From assembly GCA_009809945.1 (NCBI GenBank), contig WTPW01000358.1:18008-82007 (forward strand): a DNA stretch of 64,000 bases, written 5' to 3'. A model generated the notes under the pieces. The model ran no database searches. It was not told the origin of the DNA and was given only the letters and a program-made list of their open reading frames with translations. The translations under genes and the position numbers were made by a program. The DNA is from Gigaspora margarita. Taxonomy: Eukaryota; Glomeromycota; Glomeromycetes; Diversisporales; Gigasporaceae. Of the stretch, positions 1 through 11,659 are shown one piece after another. Positions within the stretch are counted from its first letter, which is position 1, and the number at the start of each line of letters is the position of its first letter.

Positions 1-189
1 GTTAGACCTGCTTTATCTATTATTAAATAGCAGAGAACAAGTCTTAATAATTTACTATTCATTTTTTGAAAAGCTATTTCATTTAATATTTTGGGAGTGA
101 AAAAAATTAGCAAAAAAGCCTTATCTCTAGAGAATAAACTTAATATTAGAGCTTGTATGAAATAGATGGATAAAAATTAAAAGCAAAAT

Positions 190-1422
190 TATTAAAAAAT
201 TTGCCAAACATATAAAGACATTGAGTATCAAATGATAATTGATTTACTTGACAATTTAATCCCATCAACATTAAACATTTATGCAACTTTATTTCATTCG
301 AGTCAATTTGATGCATATGTTGAAACAGTGTTCCAAATTTGGACATTTCTTTGTGCTTGAAAAGGGAAAATTATAATAAAGCCCCCTTGTATTTTTGTTA
401 GATGTGTTTTACTGGATGGATACTAACCACCCTTTTTTAGATATATTACAGAAACACTTGGCAAGTTTTAATAAGTACTATGTTAAAAATACGCATAGCT
501 GAATTCAGGCAAATACATCTCATAATGCAACTACTGATAACATTATAAAATAAGCATATATAATCATAAATCATGGTTCTACATTTAAAAACACATATAG
601 TAAAGAACAAAGATATCTATAAAGTATAAAAACACTGGATTTTTTAAATGATAAAATGGCTCTTTTCCTTTTAAACCATTTTCAAAAAGTGTTTTATAAA
701 CATCGTATAAGTGTTCTGATATCTTCTGAGAAAATTAACAAGGAAATTACAGAGAAAATTACAAAAAAAACTATTAAAAAACCCCAAAAAAAGCTATTAA
801 AAAGCTACTACTAGTACCAAAAGGCTACTACTACCACTACCACCAAAAAAGCTACTACCACCACTAAAAAGCTACTAAGAAAGTAGTTGATAAACCCACC
901 AAACAATGCAATAAAAAAATCACAAAAAAACTACAAAAAAACCAGAGATATACTATCTTGCCACTTTGAATGAAAAAGTGAACACTCGATACCTTCCAAT
1001 AGTATATAGCAAGTCACGTCCTCCAAGTCCTGAATTATGTGATTACTGCAAACTTCTATTAAATCATAATAGTATAGTATTAATTTGCAGCCATAGTTAT
1101 TACACATACTATTATAGTGGAAGGTGTGTCTACTGTGAAAAATTTTACAAAAAAGGTATTTTTGAAAATGTTAATTCATTTTTGAAATGTATAAAAAAAG
1201 GAGTAGATATACTTAGATTAGAAGATCTTGATGATGATAAAAATAAGGTTGAGAAAGATATGGGAGAACAACCTGAAGTAGAGGAGATACAGGACATTTC
1301 GTCTAGATTGGCAGTTCAAATTGAGCAGATAGAAAGTTGGTAAAAAAAATAACAATGTAAAAACAACCAAGCAAAGTAAGGATATCAACGACTATATCAA
1401 AGAATATGAAAATGTAGTTTAA
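190..1422 (+). pseudogene. Decayed C-terminal part of a repetitive gene family with RING-like finger
   Basis: Coding-like sequence runs from about 190 to the stop near 1343, possibly to 1422 in another frame. It changes frame several times and has internal stops, so it is not a working gene. The last clean stretch (966-1343, 125 residues) has Cys25-x2-Cys28, Cys41-x-His43 and Cys54-x2-Cys57, a RING-like or treble-clef pattern. The region between His43 and Cys54 is Tyr-rich, where a zinc finger would usually supply more ligands, so binding may be lost. A Lys/Thr/Ala-rich linker (750-960) precedes it, and an acidic tail follows it and ends in Ser-Trp. I believe this resembles a large repeated family of Glomeromycotina proteins with a similar C-terminal finger, from memory and without a search. 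Its role is unknown; a transposon origin is plausible. The left end probably lies outside the window. Confidence 0.5.
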
Positions 1423-1839
1423 TGGGTTTATTTTAATAGATTAAAATAATTGGTAATAAAAGATTTAGTACCAGTATAGCATATTCAGTAATATGGTTAG
1501 ATGGTAATATTAGATTGTTTGGAAACATACATAAAGTTTTTTAAAAAAGAAAGTTTAAATGAGCATGTATATATGCATATATTAACAGTATTTTGAAATT
1601 AATCTTATCAAAGTCTTGTGGGCAAAGCGATCTTTATGATGGGTCTTCATAGCACTATTTTATAGCACTTAAGAGTAGAGGATACATAGATCAATTTTTA
1701 TATGATATGCATGGCAAATCAAGACCTTATATAGAGAATAAAAATATGCTACTGATAAAAATTTTTGAGAACACAATTAATTTTTTCAAAATTTTATATT
1801 TTTATAATTTAAAATATGCTTTTTCTAAAGATATAAATT

Positions 1840-2927
1840 CGACTCTTTCTGACGAACACTTGTACCAACAAAAATACAAAAATTTTTGAGAAATATATTT
1901 TAACGACGAACAGTAGAAAGATAACAACAGGAAACCTGAATAAATAAGACGGCACTTGTTGTTTAGAGGTAAAGTTCATAGACTGCCTGCTGACAAGCTT
2001 AGAGTTTATCACTCACCGCGGAAAGTAAGGTACGGTACTTGTCGTTTAGAGATAGAGTTCATAGACTATATGCCGACAAGCTCAGAGTTTATCACTCACC
2101 GAAAAGCAAGTACTGCCCCACTCGAAGGAGTGCTATCATGTAGTCAATTAAAACTGTTCAAGAAAAGACCTACGCTCTTTATAAATTTACAAGTGAACTT
2201 CTGGTGCCGACGACTCAAATTATTTTCTAACAAAAGTGGGCTTTTTGGCGTACCCCCTCCAAAAGATCGGCAATGTTTATTCCGTCCAATTTGGGAAGGC
2301 ACTGGCCATTTTGGATTCCAGGTTCTGAGTGTAAACGAAGAATCACGTGTAGTTGTTTTGAAGAAACCACGAGTTAGAATCTACTGCTAGAATTTTCTAG
2401 CACTTTCTTTTTTTTTCAGAACTTTCGTTTTTGGTTTTATTTGTTTTATGTATATGTCAGATTACTTTGTTCTTTTTTTTGCTTTTTTCATCTTTGTTCA
2501 GTTATAATTGAATCATATTTAGGATTTCTGTTTTATTTTCTTTTTTCTTTTTTTCTTTTATCTCTTTGTCGTTCCCTAAATGTTTTTTTTCTTTTGTAAT
2601 TATGGCATGTATTTTTCTTTTCTCATATGAGAGTAAGGGTTTAAGTATTCTGCTCAGACCTAGATTGGAGAAGTTTTAAAGAAAGAATAGGTAGGCCGGA
2701 CATGGCCAGCAGGTGCCACTGGTGATTGAAGTAATCGGATGATGGTCAGAAGATTTTTTTAGGAGGGAATTCTTGCTGTGGCTAGTCACATTTAAGCGCT
2801 GTAAGGGAAATCTGAATGTGCTTTTATATTAAATAGAAAACATAGTAACGCATTTTAAATGTAATAGTTATTTTAAAGTTTTTCTGAGAAAATAAAAGCA
2901 GGACTGCCAAAATTTCAAAAAAAAAAA
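1840..2927 (+). mobile_element. Poly(A) retroposon, copy A (about 1.09 kb)
   Basis: A perfect 15 bp direct repeat, CTAAAGATATAAATT, flanks the insert (1825-1839 and 2928-2942). The insert ends in a run of 11 A just before the right repeat. Both features mark target-primed reverse transcription by a LINE. A second member lies at 31841-32873. The two start alike (GACTCTTTCTGACGAACACT here) and share a block with CCTCCAAAAGATCG followed by a T-rich tract (2400-2640); their 3' ends differ. There is no tRNA-like A/B box at the start and no convincing long reading frame. It may be a long SINE-like family or a retrocopied RNA. Confidence 0.75.
1951..2116 (+). repeat. Two tandem 83 bp units inside retroposon A
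   Basis: The unit starts GGCACTTGTTGTTTAGAGGT at 1951 and again, with a few changes, at 2034. It includes GTTCATAGACT and GAGTTTATCACTCACCG. Copy B lacks a clear duplication, so it arose within this lineage. Confidence 0.75.
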
Positions 2928-3555
2928 CTAAAGATATAAATTTTAATAAACAAATTATTTTAAAAAAGTATACTTGTATATATCATAAAGTTTGCTGCAG
3001 TAGCCTCAAATTTGCTAGGGTTACACAAAATTGTTAATTTTGATTGACTAGATCATATGATCATCATATGATTTATGTAAACAAAAAATCAATACCCAAT
3101 TCTAACTACATATTTCTCAGTGAATATCTAACAAATATTAATAGTTTTACTACTATTAGAATCACAAATACCTATTCTACAACTTCTAAAATAAATTTTA
3201 AAATAACTTTCTTAATAAAATTTTCTTTAATTTTAAAAAGAAATAATTTTTGCCATCAAGATCATATGAAAAATGATCTATATATCCTCTACCCTTAAAA
3301 AACGTATAAGCAAAGTTTTATAGCAAACTGACAATTTCTTTGATGTGATATTATATGACAAGCATTTTTTTATATCAATTTATATATATATATTTTTGTA
3401 TAATATTTGTATATTAATAGAACTTCTGTCATGCTACCTATTAGCCAACTTATATTTATAGCTATTTTAGGGTTATTTTTTAATATCCATCAGCCTTAGG
3501 GCTACTTTATCCTTGTAGAGATTGCTAGCCATACTAAGTCTGTGTTCCACATTGT

Positions 3556-4475
3556 TAGGGTGTCCAGAATTCTGCTGCTAATGATAGTAAATTATGCTTG
3601 CTAATAGTATGAAATTATGCTTTTTCTGCTAATGATTTTTTTAAAAAAATGTTTTTTTTAAATTAAGAGATTTTATAGTTTTAATAATACAAAATTTTAA
3701 AAATAACTATTTATGAATTATATTTATTCTAACTTTTCTTTANTAAAATATAATATANTAAGTTTTCCTANAGTTTCTTCTGAAAGTGCATGATGATTAT
3801 TATCAAGAGTATTTTTATAATTAGAAAAACTACATTCAATATCCATACCTGAAAATAAGCTGCCCAACGATCGACAAACGTTGCTACATAATAAAGTCCA
3901 AATTTTACTAAGCAAATCGATTAAAGTCGCTTAAGTAAACTTATCCAGGAGATCAAAATACATATACTCTAAAATTTACAACGAAATTGAAGAATTTTTT
4001 ATTAATTGGATTTTAATTTTTATGTTCAACGAAGAGATTAAAATTTTATTAACAAATATATTCGTTGAACGTAAAAATTAAAAGTCAAATAATGAAAAGT
4101 ACTCCTATTTTGATAAAACTTTCAAGATATGTGTAGTTTTGTCTTCCAAACAAGTTTATTTAAGCGTTAATAATCAATTTACACAGAAGAATTTTGACTT
4201 TACTATGCAATGACTACTGGCGATTGACAAAAAATCGATTATATCCGTTTTTGTGTTCAAAATCGTCCAAAAATATTGTAATGTAGTTTTTAGATTCTCT
4301 GTACCATATGTATATAAAAATTTAGTGATACTCTATCTATTATCAAAAATACCNAAATAATGCTAAATTTTATGCTAGAAAATGTAAATTATGCTAAATT
4401 CTGCTGCTAGCATAATAATGCTAGTGAACTCGAATTATGCTAAATTATGCTAATAGCATATTCCTGGACACCCTA
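3556..4475 (-). mobile_element. hAT transposon relic, 920 bp, with 8 bp target duplication
   Basis: The ends are a perfect inverted pair, TAGGGTGTCCAG and CTGGACACCCTA, flanked by CACATTGT at 3548-3555 and 4476-4483. An 8 bp duplication and a TAGGG start fit the hAT superfamily. Inside each end the word AATTATGC or ATTCTGC is repeated several times on both strands, as expected of subterminal transposase-binding sites. The interior keeps only the C-terminal end of a transposase, so this copy is internally deleted. A few ambiguous bases (n) lie in it. Confidence 0.85.
3724..3915 (-). pseudogene. hAT transposase C-terminal (dimerisation) remnant
   Basis: About 63 codons on the minus strand read like the end of a hAT transposase: a LFSGMDIECSFSNYKN stretch, then HALSEET and a final ILYF-KEKLE. 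In hAT enzymes this region (hATC) mediates dimerisation and follows the last catalytic residue. It ends at a stop at 3724, and ambiguous bases hide three residues. No upstream DDE or BED-finger part is present. It sits inside the inverted ends at 3556 and 4475, which supports the assignment. It cannot make a functional enzyme. Confidence 0.6.
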
Positions 4476-4483
4476 CACATTGT

Positions 4484-5060
4484 ATACTTAGATAGTCTTC
4501 AGAAACTGGGTGTTATGGCATTAACCAATACTTGCAGTTAGGGATTATCCTTAAACTGCTATAGTTATCTACACTATTCTTATAGGGTTTATTTCAACCC
4601 AGTACTGATCTTCTTTTGGTAGTGCTGTCAAAGATCTTTATTACAACTTTACTCATGACTTGCCAAACAGGTTTCTATTACTCCAGTTTCTTAGATTTTG
4701 ACTATATAACAAGTATGCATATGCCTAAAAGCTCCTATTCAAAATGGTAGACCAGAATTACAGGTTATATACTGAACTGATTGATGAGCCACAGTTACCA
4801 AAACACAGATCTATTTTCAAAACATCACCAGTGGGATTCAAACCTTCAACCTGTTACTTGGAGGTATACCTGACAACTTCTCTAAGTTACCACACCTAGT
4901 TTATAATTATTTAATAAATTATAGAACTTTATAGTAATACAAATCTATTCTAATCACAGAATCCTATAATTGGATTTTAATGATTTTGGCCTTGTTAGAA
5001 TCCTCTCATTGAGAGGATCATTTTGGTAGTTAAGTTATCAAATTTGGTCTAGTAGATCAA
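4484..5060. repeat. AT-rich interval with one unit of a foldback family
   Basis: No gene is seen. The part at 4955-5055 (TGGATTTTAATGATTTTGGC, then TTAGAATCCTCTCATTGAGA) matches the unit repeated four times in the long inverted repeat at 13970-14682, so it is an isolated relic of that family. Confidence 0.6.
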
Positions 5061-5097
5061 AAATTATTAATTATTAATTTATGATTCATATAACAAC

Positions 5098-5542
5098 CAG
5101 AGACTATATATAGTAAAAATCAGAAAAAATTACTATTGTTTTTACAAGTTTTAGGAATTTTGTATGCCTACTGTGATAAAGAATTTTTTTACTATGCTAA
5201 CCACTTTTCTACTTCTGACCAAAGTTGTAGAAACAGTTGTTGCGATTATAACAGTAGTAAAATTGCTAAAATTAATTTGATGGGTTCTAAAATATTGTAA
5301 AAAACATTTTATAGCCTTATAAAATTTCTATATAAATAATGCATAGAAATTTTATATAGTTAGAAAATATTTTTAACCAATACAATTATGATTGCAACAA
5401 CTATCTCTACAACTTTTGTTAAAAGTAAAAAAGTGGTTAGTATAATAAAAAAAAATTGTTATCACAATAAGAATACCAGATTCCTGAGACTTGTAAAAAC
5501 ATTAAGTGATCTTATCCCTGATTTTTACTATATAAAGTCTCA
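5098..5542. repeat. Foldback element, 445 bp
   Basis: The two halves are inverted: GAGACTATATATAGTAAAAA at the left answers TTTTTACTATATAAAGTCTC at the right, and the match continues inward (TTTTTACAAGTT and ACTTGTAAAAA; GCGATTATAACAG and its inverted counterpart) to a centre near 5320. It is non-coding. Confidence 0.7.
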
Positions 5543-5694
5543 AATTGTTACATAGATCATGAATTTTAAATATAATTAATAAATTTATAATTTTAATCAA
5601 AAATAATTTTGTAACTTTGGTTAGAATTATAAAATTTTGGCTAAAATTACACCTTATTCTTTAGCTAACCCACTCTTCTACTCAGAAACAGCTG

Positions 5695-5830
5695 ATTTCT
5701 GGAAGCTTTCTTAGATGCATCTTAATAAGCTCTACAACTTTCAATTAATTGACAAGTATAGTTAACTTAGTAAAAAAAAGTTATATATATAAGCATATTT
5801 TATATATGATTTTCATTACTTAATCTCTTA
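5695..5830. repeat. One arm of foldback family FB-1
   Basis: TTAGATGCATCTTAATAAGC and the following CTCTACAACTTTCAATTAAT occur, slightly changed, in both arms of the foldbacks at 16836-17615, 30880-31335 and 53130-54599. Only one arm is present here. The rest of 5543-5988 shows no gene. Confidence 0.65.
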
Positions 5831-5988
5831 AACTATCTGTTTTAGAGACAAATTTGTTTGCTAAATAATTGGATAAAGTAGAATATTAAAAAAAAATTAT
5901 AAAAATCTTTATTCTAACCAATTATAATGACTTTCAAAGGCCCAAACCATATATTACAATCAATTATTGCAGCATAGCATACTCAAAT

Positions 5989-6168
5989 AGGACCCCAAAA
6001 TATATATAGATAGGTCAGGTTAATTATAAAATTACCAAAAATAGAAAGATCTATAGAAAAACCTCAAAAATAAGCAAAAAAATTACTAAAAATAGAACAG
6101 ATCTGTATAAAAACTTCCAAAAATAAGCAAACTAATACTTGAACTATCTATGTATATTTCAGGGTCCT
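5989..6168. mobile_element. Short MITE with AGGACCC ends (180 bp)
   Basis: AGGACCCCAAAATATATATA at the left is inverted at the right (TATATTTCAGGGTCCT). Two related elements, at 46194-46363 and 51915-52397, have the same ends; the last has a perfect 9 bp target duplication, so the family is probably MULE-derived. No duplication is clear here. Confidence 0.6.
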
Positions 6169-6499
6169 CTTGAAATAATTCAAACAAAAGGTATAGGTTC
6201 ACATAATAGCTATAAAGTGTGCTATTTTACCCAAACTTTTGAGTCACATTATCTTCTTTACATTAACCAAAAAATTAGCTCTGTGAAGTTGATCATAAAG
6301 AATCTTTAACCAACTTTAAATTTATATTATAAAAAGTACTTCTACATGATGATTGTGAAGAACTGTAAAGACCAGGAGAATAAGCTTATTAGAATGATTA
6401 AGGAGGTTAACTTGGTATAAAAGCCTTGCCGGATCGTTTTTAAAATCAAAAAATTATTATTTTGGTACGTGTCCGTAAGATGAAATATCACGTGAACTT

Positions 6500-6636
6500 A
6501 AATCGATTCCGAAGATCACGTGAGTTACTGAAATCGCATAATCTAGAAAATTTAAATATAAAATCGCATAATTCGCATCCATCGCATAATTGACCCCAGT
6601 CACATCGCATAATTTACCATACGCATCGCATAATTC
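6500..6636. mobile_element. Orphan right end of a hAT element with word ATCGCATAATT
   Basis: The end CTGGACACCTA is almost the same as the hAT end at 4464-4475, but the subterminal word is different: ATCGCATAAT occurs five times in 130 bp instead of AATTATGC. No matching left end was found upstream, so the copy looks truncated. 6169-6499 holds nothing I can name. Confidence 0.55.
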
Positions 6637-6660
6637 TGGACACCTAATCTACATAATCTG

Positions 6661-6973
6661 CCCAGTATCGCCATCAAAAATTCACCTCCACATGATTATT
6701 GACCAATAAAATTTATAATTTGGTGTAACGTAACACGATCAGGAAAATTCAAAACAAAAGTCTCTTTTGTCAAAAAAAGCTTATTTCTCAAAAGTTTGCA
6801 TAAGAAACCGCTTTTTTTAACTAACAAAAAGTTTTCCTTGAGCGATTTTACTATATAATAACCTAAACCCGAACCCTAACTGGGCACTCATCCTAACCCT
6901 AACCTAACATAAACGAACTTGAAAAAATTTTGGTACTGATCACGTGGGGTGAATTTTTGATGGCGATACTGGG
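6661..6973. mobile_element. MITE with 38 bp inverted ends and internal telomere-like repeats
   Basis: CCCAGTATCGCCATCAAAAA opens the element and its inverse, TTTTTGATGGCGATACTGGG, closes it; the match extends about 38 bp. Near the right end (6865-6905) are several CCCTAA-type units (AACCCTAACT, CCTAACCCTAACC). It is non-coding and directly abuts the MULE duplication at 6974. Confidence 0.7.
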
Positions 6974-7319
6974 GTAGATATAACCCCCCTAAAATCACCA
7001 GTCAAAAAAATTTCGCATGTAACGTTACACAACATTTATAGCTAGCGTTAGCGTTAATATTTAAATGAAATTAATGTCACAAAAAATGTACTATGTTATC
7101 CTTTGCTTCGCAAAGGATAGTTTATGCTTCCGCTACGGCTGTCGCCTCCGCTCCAGCGTTTTTTTTACTAATGCTCAGAAAAAAAAAGGACTATTCGGTT
7201 ACTTTACCCTAACCCTAAAGTCTTAAAAAACGACTTTACTAATTAAAAATTTATAAGCACAAAAGTAGTAATCAATTATTTTGTAAGCAAATATACATTA
7301 TACATTATAATTAATAAAA

Positions 7320-9896
7320 TTAAATCCAGAATGTATTGTGATTACGACCCTCCCATGTGTTTGGAATTTTTTGTTTCCTATCAAATTGTTCACAATCATC
7401 TATCATTTTTCGCAGAGAATTAAAATTTTTATCGATAGAATTAATCCATTGTTTCGCATTTGGCATTTGAGTGTGTTTGTCAATTATAATTTTTGCACGA
7501 TCCATTAATGAATAAAGTTCTTTTACTTTGTATTCGATGTTTGACATTTCATTATCTTTGGTTGTATCATCTTGATATATATCGTCTTGAGAAAATATAT
7601 CAATTGGAAGTAATACATCGTCTTGAGAAAGTAAATTTTCTTGTGTTAATAATTTAGCAGTGTTTGAAATTTTTTCATTCGAAATATCATATTGATTTGA
7701 TTTAGAATTAGTCACAAGTTTATTTAAAATTGAAAGAAAAAGATTTTCCGGTAGGTCTTTAAAAGGATTATCGTAATTCTCAGTAAATCGCAGAAACGGA
7801 TAATACTCATGACGTTGAATCTAAGAATATTTAAGTTATTAAAATATAAATATGATAAATTATCAAAATAAATATACCTTTTTAAAGAATCCAGTGGGAA
7901 TTGGATTTACTCTCTGGACTAAATGTTTGCAGATAAAAAAACTGCTAAACAAGAAACTAAAACATGTGCATGTCCAACGTTCTGTATCGGTAATTCGTTG
8001 AGAATTAAAGTTTATTATTTGTTAAGTTGATGCCATTCAGTTTTAAGATCATCACGCCAAGATGCCACAATTCTACTATCTCGTAGTTGCTGCAGCCGAT
8101 CCACTTGTCTAGGTATAACTCGTGATACAATGATATGAGCTAATAAATCCAAGCGTGCATGATTATATTCGGAAAGATAATCATGCTTGATCACTCTCCA
8201 GTGACTTTCGATTGTCATAGAGGATCGTAAGATATTAACATGATTTGTTACTGAACGAGCCCATAAGTTCCAACGCTCTGGTTGGTACCACTCATTCCAG
8301 AGATAGGCCCAAACGTGAGGTAGATTGTTAATTTTACAATAATTATGCAGCTCTTTGACACTATTTCGCCAAATTTCTTGTGAATTGCTTAATATAGGTC
8401 GATTTTCAGTTATAATTAATGGATGTGTAAAAAATGAATTCGAACTAGTTCAATAATATGCTCACAAAAATCTTTTCGGCAAAATATTTGATACTTATCC
8501 ACATTTTTAACTATATTATTATTTAACGAAGATTCACCGAGAATATTGTTGTGTTTCGATGCTGGTTGCCAATTTGGATCAACTTCTGAACAAATAGCAT
8601 ATGCATCACGTGCATTGTATGGTGAGTGAACAATTCCGGAACTAGAAAGCTTCTTTCGTATAGCTCGAAGAACATGCCAATAGCACAATTGAATACGTGC
8701 ATTAGGCCAAATCATCGGAGCTGACGTGATTTGAGAAAAATCTTTGTCGGTTAGAAAAGTTTGAACGTTATGGATGCCTTGTTCTTTAACCAAATAGAAC
8801 CAATTTAATAAAATTGCTGAACGCTTTTTTTCATGATTTGGTTTCAAAAATAAATATGTTAAAGGGAATCCACTTCCATCTACAATTCCAAGAATAGCAT
8901 AGAGTTCATACTTTAGTCGATTCGTATTATAAGTAGCGTCCACGACAATTGTGTTAATTCGATCTTTTGGAAAAACATTAATTAAAGGTGTTGTAAACGC
9001 AATTGTTGTAGGTTGTTGAATGATTAGAGTAAAGTTATTTTGTTGCGAAAGGTATTTTATTGTCGATTCTACTTGATTCTCGGCCATTTTATACTCATTA
9101 ATCCCTAAACGTTTACACCAGTAATAAATTTGTTGTTGCGTAACATGAATATATCCATTAAGGCCGATGCTTTTATATTATTATAAATTTGAGGAACGGT
9201 AAGAAGCTTATTTTGTTTAATATATTCTTGGATTTCAAGAGAAACAGCAATTGATCGAGGTATTGGATGTGTTAAGTGATGAATGCGAATATAAACCAAC
9301 TCATGAGATGGCTTTATGGTAATAAGAACCGATCCTTCACATTCATATCGTGATAATCGAGGTTCAGTATTTCGCCGTTTTTCAATATCTTCAATTCGAG
9401 CTTTTTTTGTTTTTCTTTCGATCTTGCAATTGCAATAAAAGACAAATGAAACCCCATCTTTTAGCATATCACATGTATGGTAAATATATACAAATCCATC
9501 CGCTTTTGAAACAAGTTTTACAATTTGATAAGCAATTAATTTATTATATTCATCCTCATTACTTGATTCAATACGATCAATAAATGAATCAAGAAAAACG
9601 GAGATATCTATATGTAAAACTTGCGTGCATGGTTATGCACTATCAAAATCTTCATACGAATTCATAAAGTTTAATAAGACATCGACAAGCTGATCCTGGG
9701 TATAAGCAAGATTTTGACGTTGTTTAATTTCTTTTTCATAATTTTCTTTTGCCTTAATCCGGTTTGTATTACTTATCGAAGTTCTACAGTTGATGCACGA
9801 CAACGCAGTTTTCCCATTTTTTCCAATAAAGCTTTCTTTTGTGTAATGGCCTCTGCAACGAATACATTTTTCCTTTTTGTGATCAATATCAGTCAT
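7320..9896 (-). pseudogene. MULE transposase, broken
   Basis: This gene encoded the DDE transposase of the surrounding MULE. In order: an N-terminal zinc ribbon (CIRC and CINC pairs, just after the start at 9896), a FAR1-like finger (YCNC, YECEG), the MULE core (8416-9087) with VVDATYNTN (first Asp), TDKDF (second Asp) and CYWH, a conserved MTIESHW block (8218), a SWIM zinc finger (CTC then CKH, about 7900-7960), a 57 bp intron, and an acidic tail ending at 7320. ATG at 9896 was chosen because only T-rich sequence precedes it. The frame is broken by an in-frame stop near 9633 and by at least three one-base shifts (near 9150, 8435 and 8015), most in or near short homopolymers. They may be real decay or partly sequencing error. 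The third catalytic acidic residue was not located with certainty. Confidence 0.8.
7821..7877 (-). other. Spliceosomal intron in the MULE transposase gene
   Basis: On the minus strand the exon ends TTTAAAAAG, followed by GTATATTTATTTTG and ending CTTAG before ATTCAACGTC. Removing 57 bases joins the SWIM region to the acidic tail in one frame. TTTTAATAACTT near the 3' side could hold the branch point. Confidence 0.7.
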
Positions 9897-10488
9897 AATT
9901 GCAAAAAAAAAAAAAATGGAAATGAAAGAAAGAGTGCAACGAATGAAAAAGAGACGTGGGAAAATTTGATCCATTTTACTTTATATATATCGTTTTCTTT
10001 AGTGATTAATTTAGTGATTAATTAATTATAATAGAAAAATCGATCAAATAGAAAATGTACTATAATATCACGTGATCTGCGAAATTTTTTAGACTGGTGT
10101 TACTAGCCTCATAGGTAGATATCTACATATAAACAGTCAAGTGGGTACAAGGTTTTTAGCGGACCCAATTTGTGCGACGCAATCGCGCTAAAATCAGAAA
10201 CGTTAAATGAGTACATCTTGCCTATTATTTACATTATAGGAAACAAACGCTATGGTGTTTAGATTAGTTTCAATAAACCTTTTTCACATAGTCCATCTTT
10301 TGCTCCATAGATATCACAGTCGAGGATGAGAAAAACATATAATGTATTATTAAATTTTGTTATTTAAGTAGTTTACTGCGCAATGGCGGATACATTAAAG
10401 GTCGAATTAAAGGTATTGAATGGTATTCAAATCTGTTAACAGTGGACTCTTAGGCAACGTAGCCTTGGAACTTACTGCAAAAGTGATG

Positions 10489-10622
10489 TTTTTTTATTGT
10501 TTTTTTTTATTTTTTTTTTTTTTTTATTTTATTTTTTATTTATTTATTTTTTTATTTTTTTTATTTTTATTTTATTTTTTTTTTATTTATTTTTATATTT
10601 ATTTTTTTTTATTTATTTTTTA
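10489..10622 (+). repeat. T-rich low-complexity tract
   Basis: About 130 bp of T with single A interruptions. The Phe-rich open frame across it is an artefact of base composition. Confidence 0.9.
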
Positions 10623-10996
10623 GGACGATTTCACATTGTTAAATTTTGAAACAAATACGTTATTTCTCAATCGATGAAAATTTAAATAAGATAAATTTAT
10701 ATGATCAAGCGATAAAAATTATACGACCAGTAATAATATTAATTATATTTAAACAATCTTTTGTATAAATAAAAGGTAATAAAATTTCATAAAATTTACA
10801 TAAAATTTACATAAAGAAATAAAAAAAACGTAAAATTTGTGTAAATTGCAGTTAAAAATTAAAAAAAATCTTCATAAATTTAAATAAAAAAATCGTTTAA
10901 TCAATGAAAAAAAAAGCACAGTAAAAGCATATAAAAAATTCGCATTATAAAAAAATTATATAAAATTATAAAAAAATTCTTAGCGATTTTTAGATT

Positions 10997-11074
10997 GAAC
11001 ATGCCCATATCGTCTTACATAGTAAGTTACTTCTTTTGAGCCCACAACTTCTATTTTTCTTGCAATGTATAATG
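10997..11074 (-). other. Highly conserved 80 bp block in the duplicated segment
   Basis: Read on the minus strand the block differs from its partner at 39151-39229 at about two or three of 80 positions, while the rest of the segment is much more diverged. One frame reads TLYIARKIEV, then GSKEVTYYVRRYG. It may be an exon under constraint, or a target of recent gene conversion. No protein family was recognised. Confidence 0.5.
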
Positions 11075-11384
11075 TTAGAACACTCTATTTACGATAACAT
11101 ATAGAAGTCTTTTTAAATGTATGTAAAAATATTATTAACATAAAAAAGAAAAAAAAAAATTCAGCAGGTTTTTATCTTGATCAATATGCTTTGTTGCATG
11201 GTGCGCGGCACAAATTATAAAAATTTCCAATAGAAAAACTTGTGTTATCTTCAATTTGCTTAATCGTATGAAGTTCTTCAGTTGCACCAACATAAAGTTA
11301 TAAGTTGGCCAATATCTAAAATTTACCCGACAAATTCATATGCATGGCGCAATATAATCTTGTTATTTTTTGGGTGAATTTGAC

Positions 11385-11510
11385 ATATTGCCAAATATTC
11401 ATATTTTACCAAATATTCATATTTTACCAAATGTTCATATTTTAACAAATATTCATGTTTTACCAAAATTCATGTTTTACCAAATGTTCATTTATTGCCA
11501 AATATTTCAA
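11385..11510 (+). repeat. 18 bp minisatellite, copy 1
   Basis: The unit CAAATATTCATATTTTAC is repeated about seven times with small changes. It is present, inverted, at 38650-38780, so it predates the duplication. The plus-strand frame would give repeated LPNIHI peptides, but I see no sign that it is translated. Confidence 0.75.
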
Positions 11511-11659
11511 ACAATTACATACAATGTCAAGAATACACGAAGAGTACTAATTGCAATTATTATTATTTTTAATTACAATACTGTATTTTACATTTGTAGA
11601 CAATTAAAAATGAAAAATGCTGTTGTAAATTGTATTCCTAGTACATTTTAACATTGTCT

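Larger units (their letters stand above)
1669..3298. mobile_element. TTAA-flanked MITE (copy A), split by a retroposon
   Basis: TTAA lies at both ends (1669-1672 and 3295-3298). The inner ends are inverted: GAGTAGAGGATACATAGATC on the left matches the reverse of the right end, GATCTATATATCCTCTACCC, with few changes. A second copy at 25276-25795 shows the same ends. TTAA targets are typical of piggyBac, but the terminal bases are GGG rather than the usual CCC, so the superfamily is uncertain. Without the 1.1 kb insert the element is about 540 bp and non-coding. The short open frame at 1707-1889 is its left arm. Confidence 0.7.
6983..10114 (-). mobile_element. Mutator-like element (MULE), about 3.1 kb
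   Basis: An inverted repeat of 22 bp with one mismatch (left 6996-7017, CACCAGTCAAAAAAATTTCG; right 10078-10099) encloses a single transposase gene on the minus strand. GTAGATATA at 6974-6982 and GTAGATATC at 10115-10123 look like a 9 bp target duplication with one change, the length expected of MULEs. The few bases between the duplication and the clear inverted repeat do not match well, so the exact ends are uncertain. A CCCTAACCCTAA stretch lies at about 7206. Confidence 0.7.

Noticed and set aside
146-346. 66-residue minus-strand frame
   Set aside because: The plus strand over the same bases carries the better coding signal of the decayed RING-like gene.
1707-1889. 60-residue open frame on the plus strand
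   Set aside because: It is the left arm of the TTAA MITE, seen also without an insert at 25276, and it runs across the retroposon border.
1956-2390. 144-residue plus-strand frame in retroposon A
   Set aside because: It spans a tandem duplication and is not kept in copy B, whose longest frame is on the other strand.
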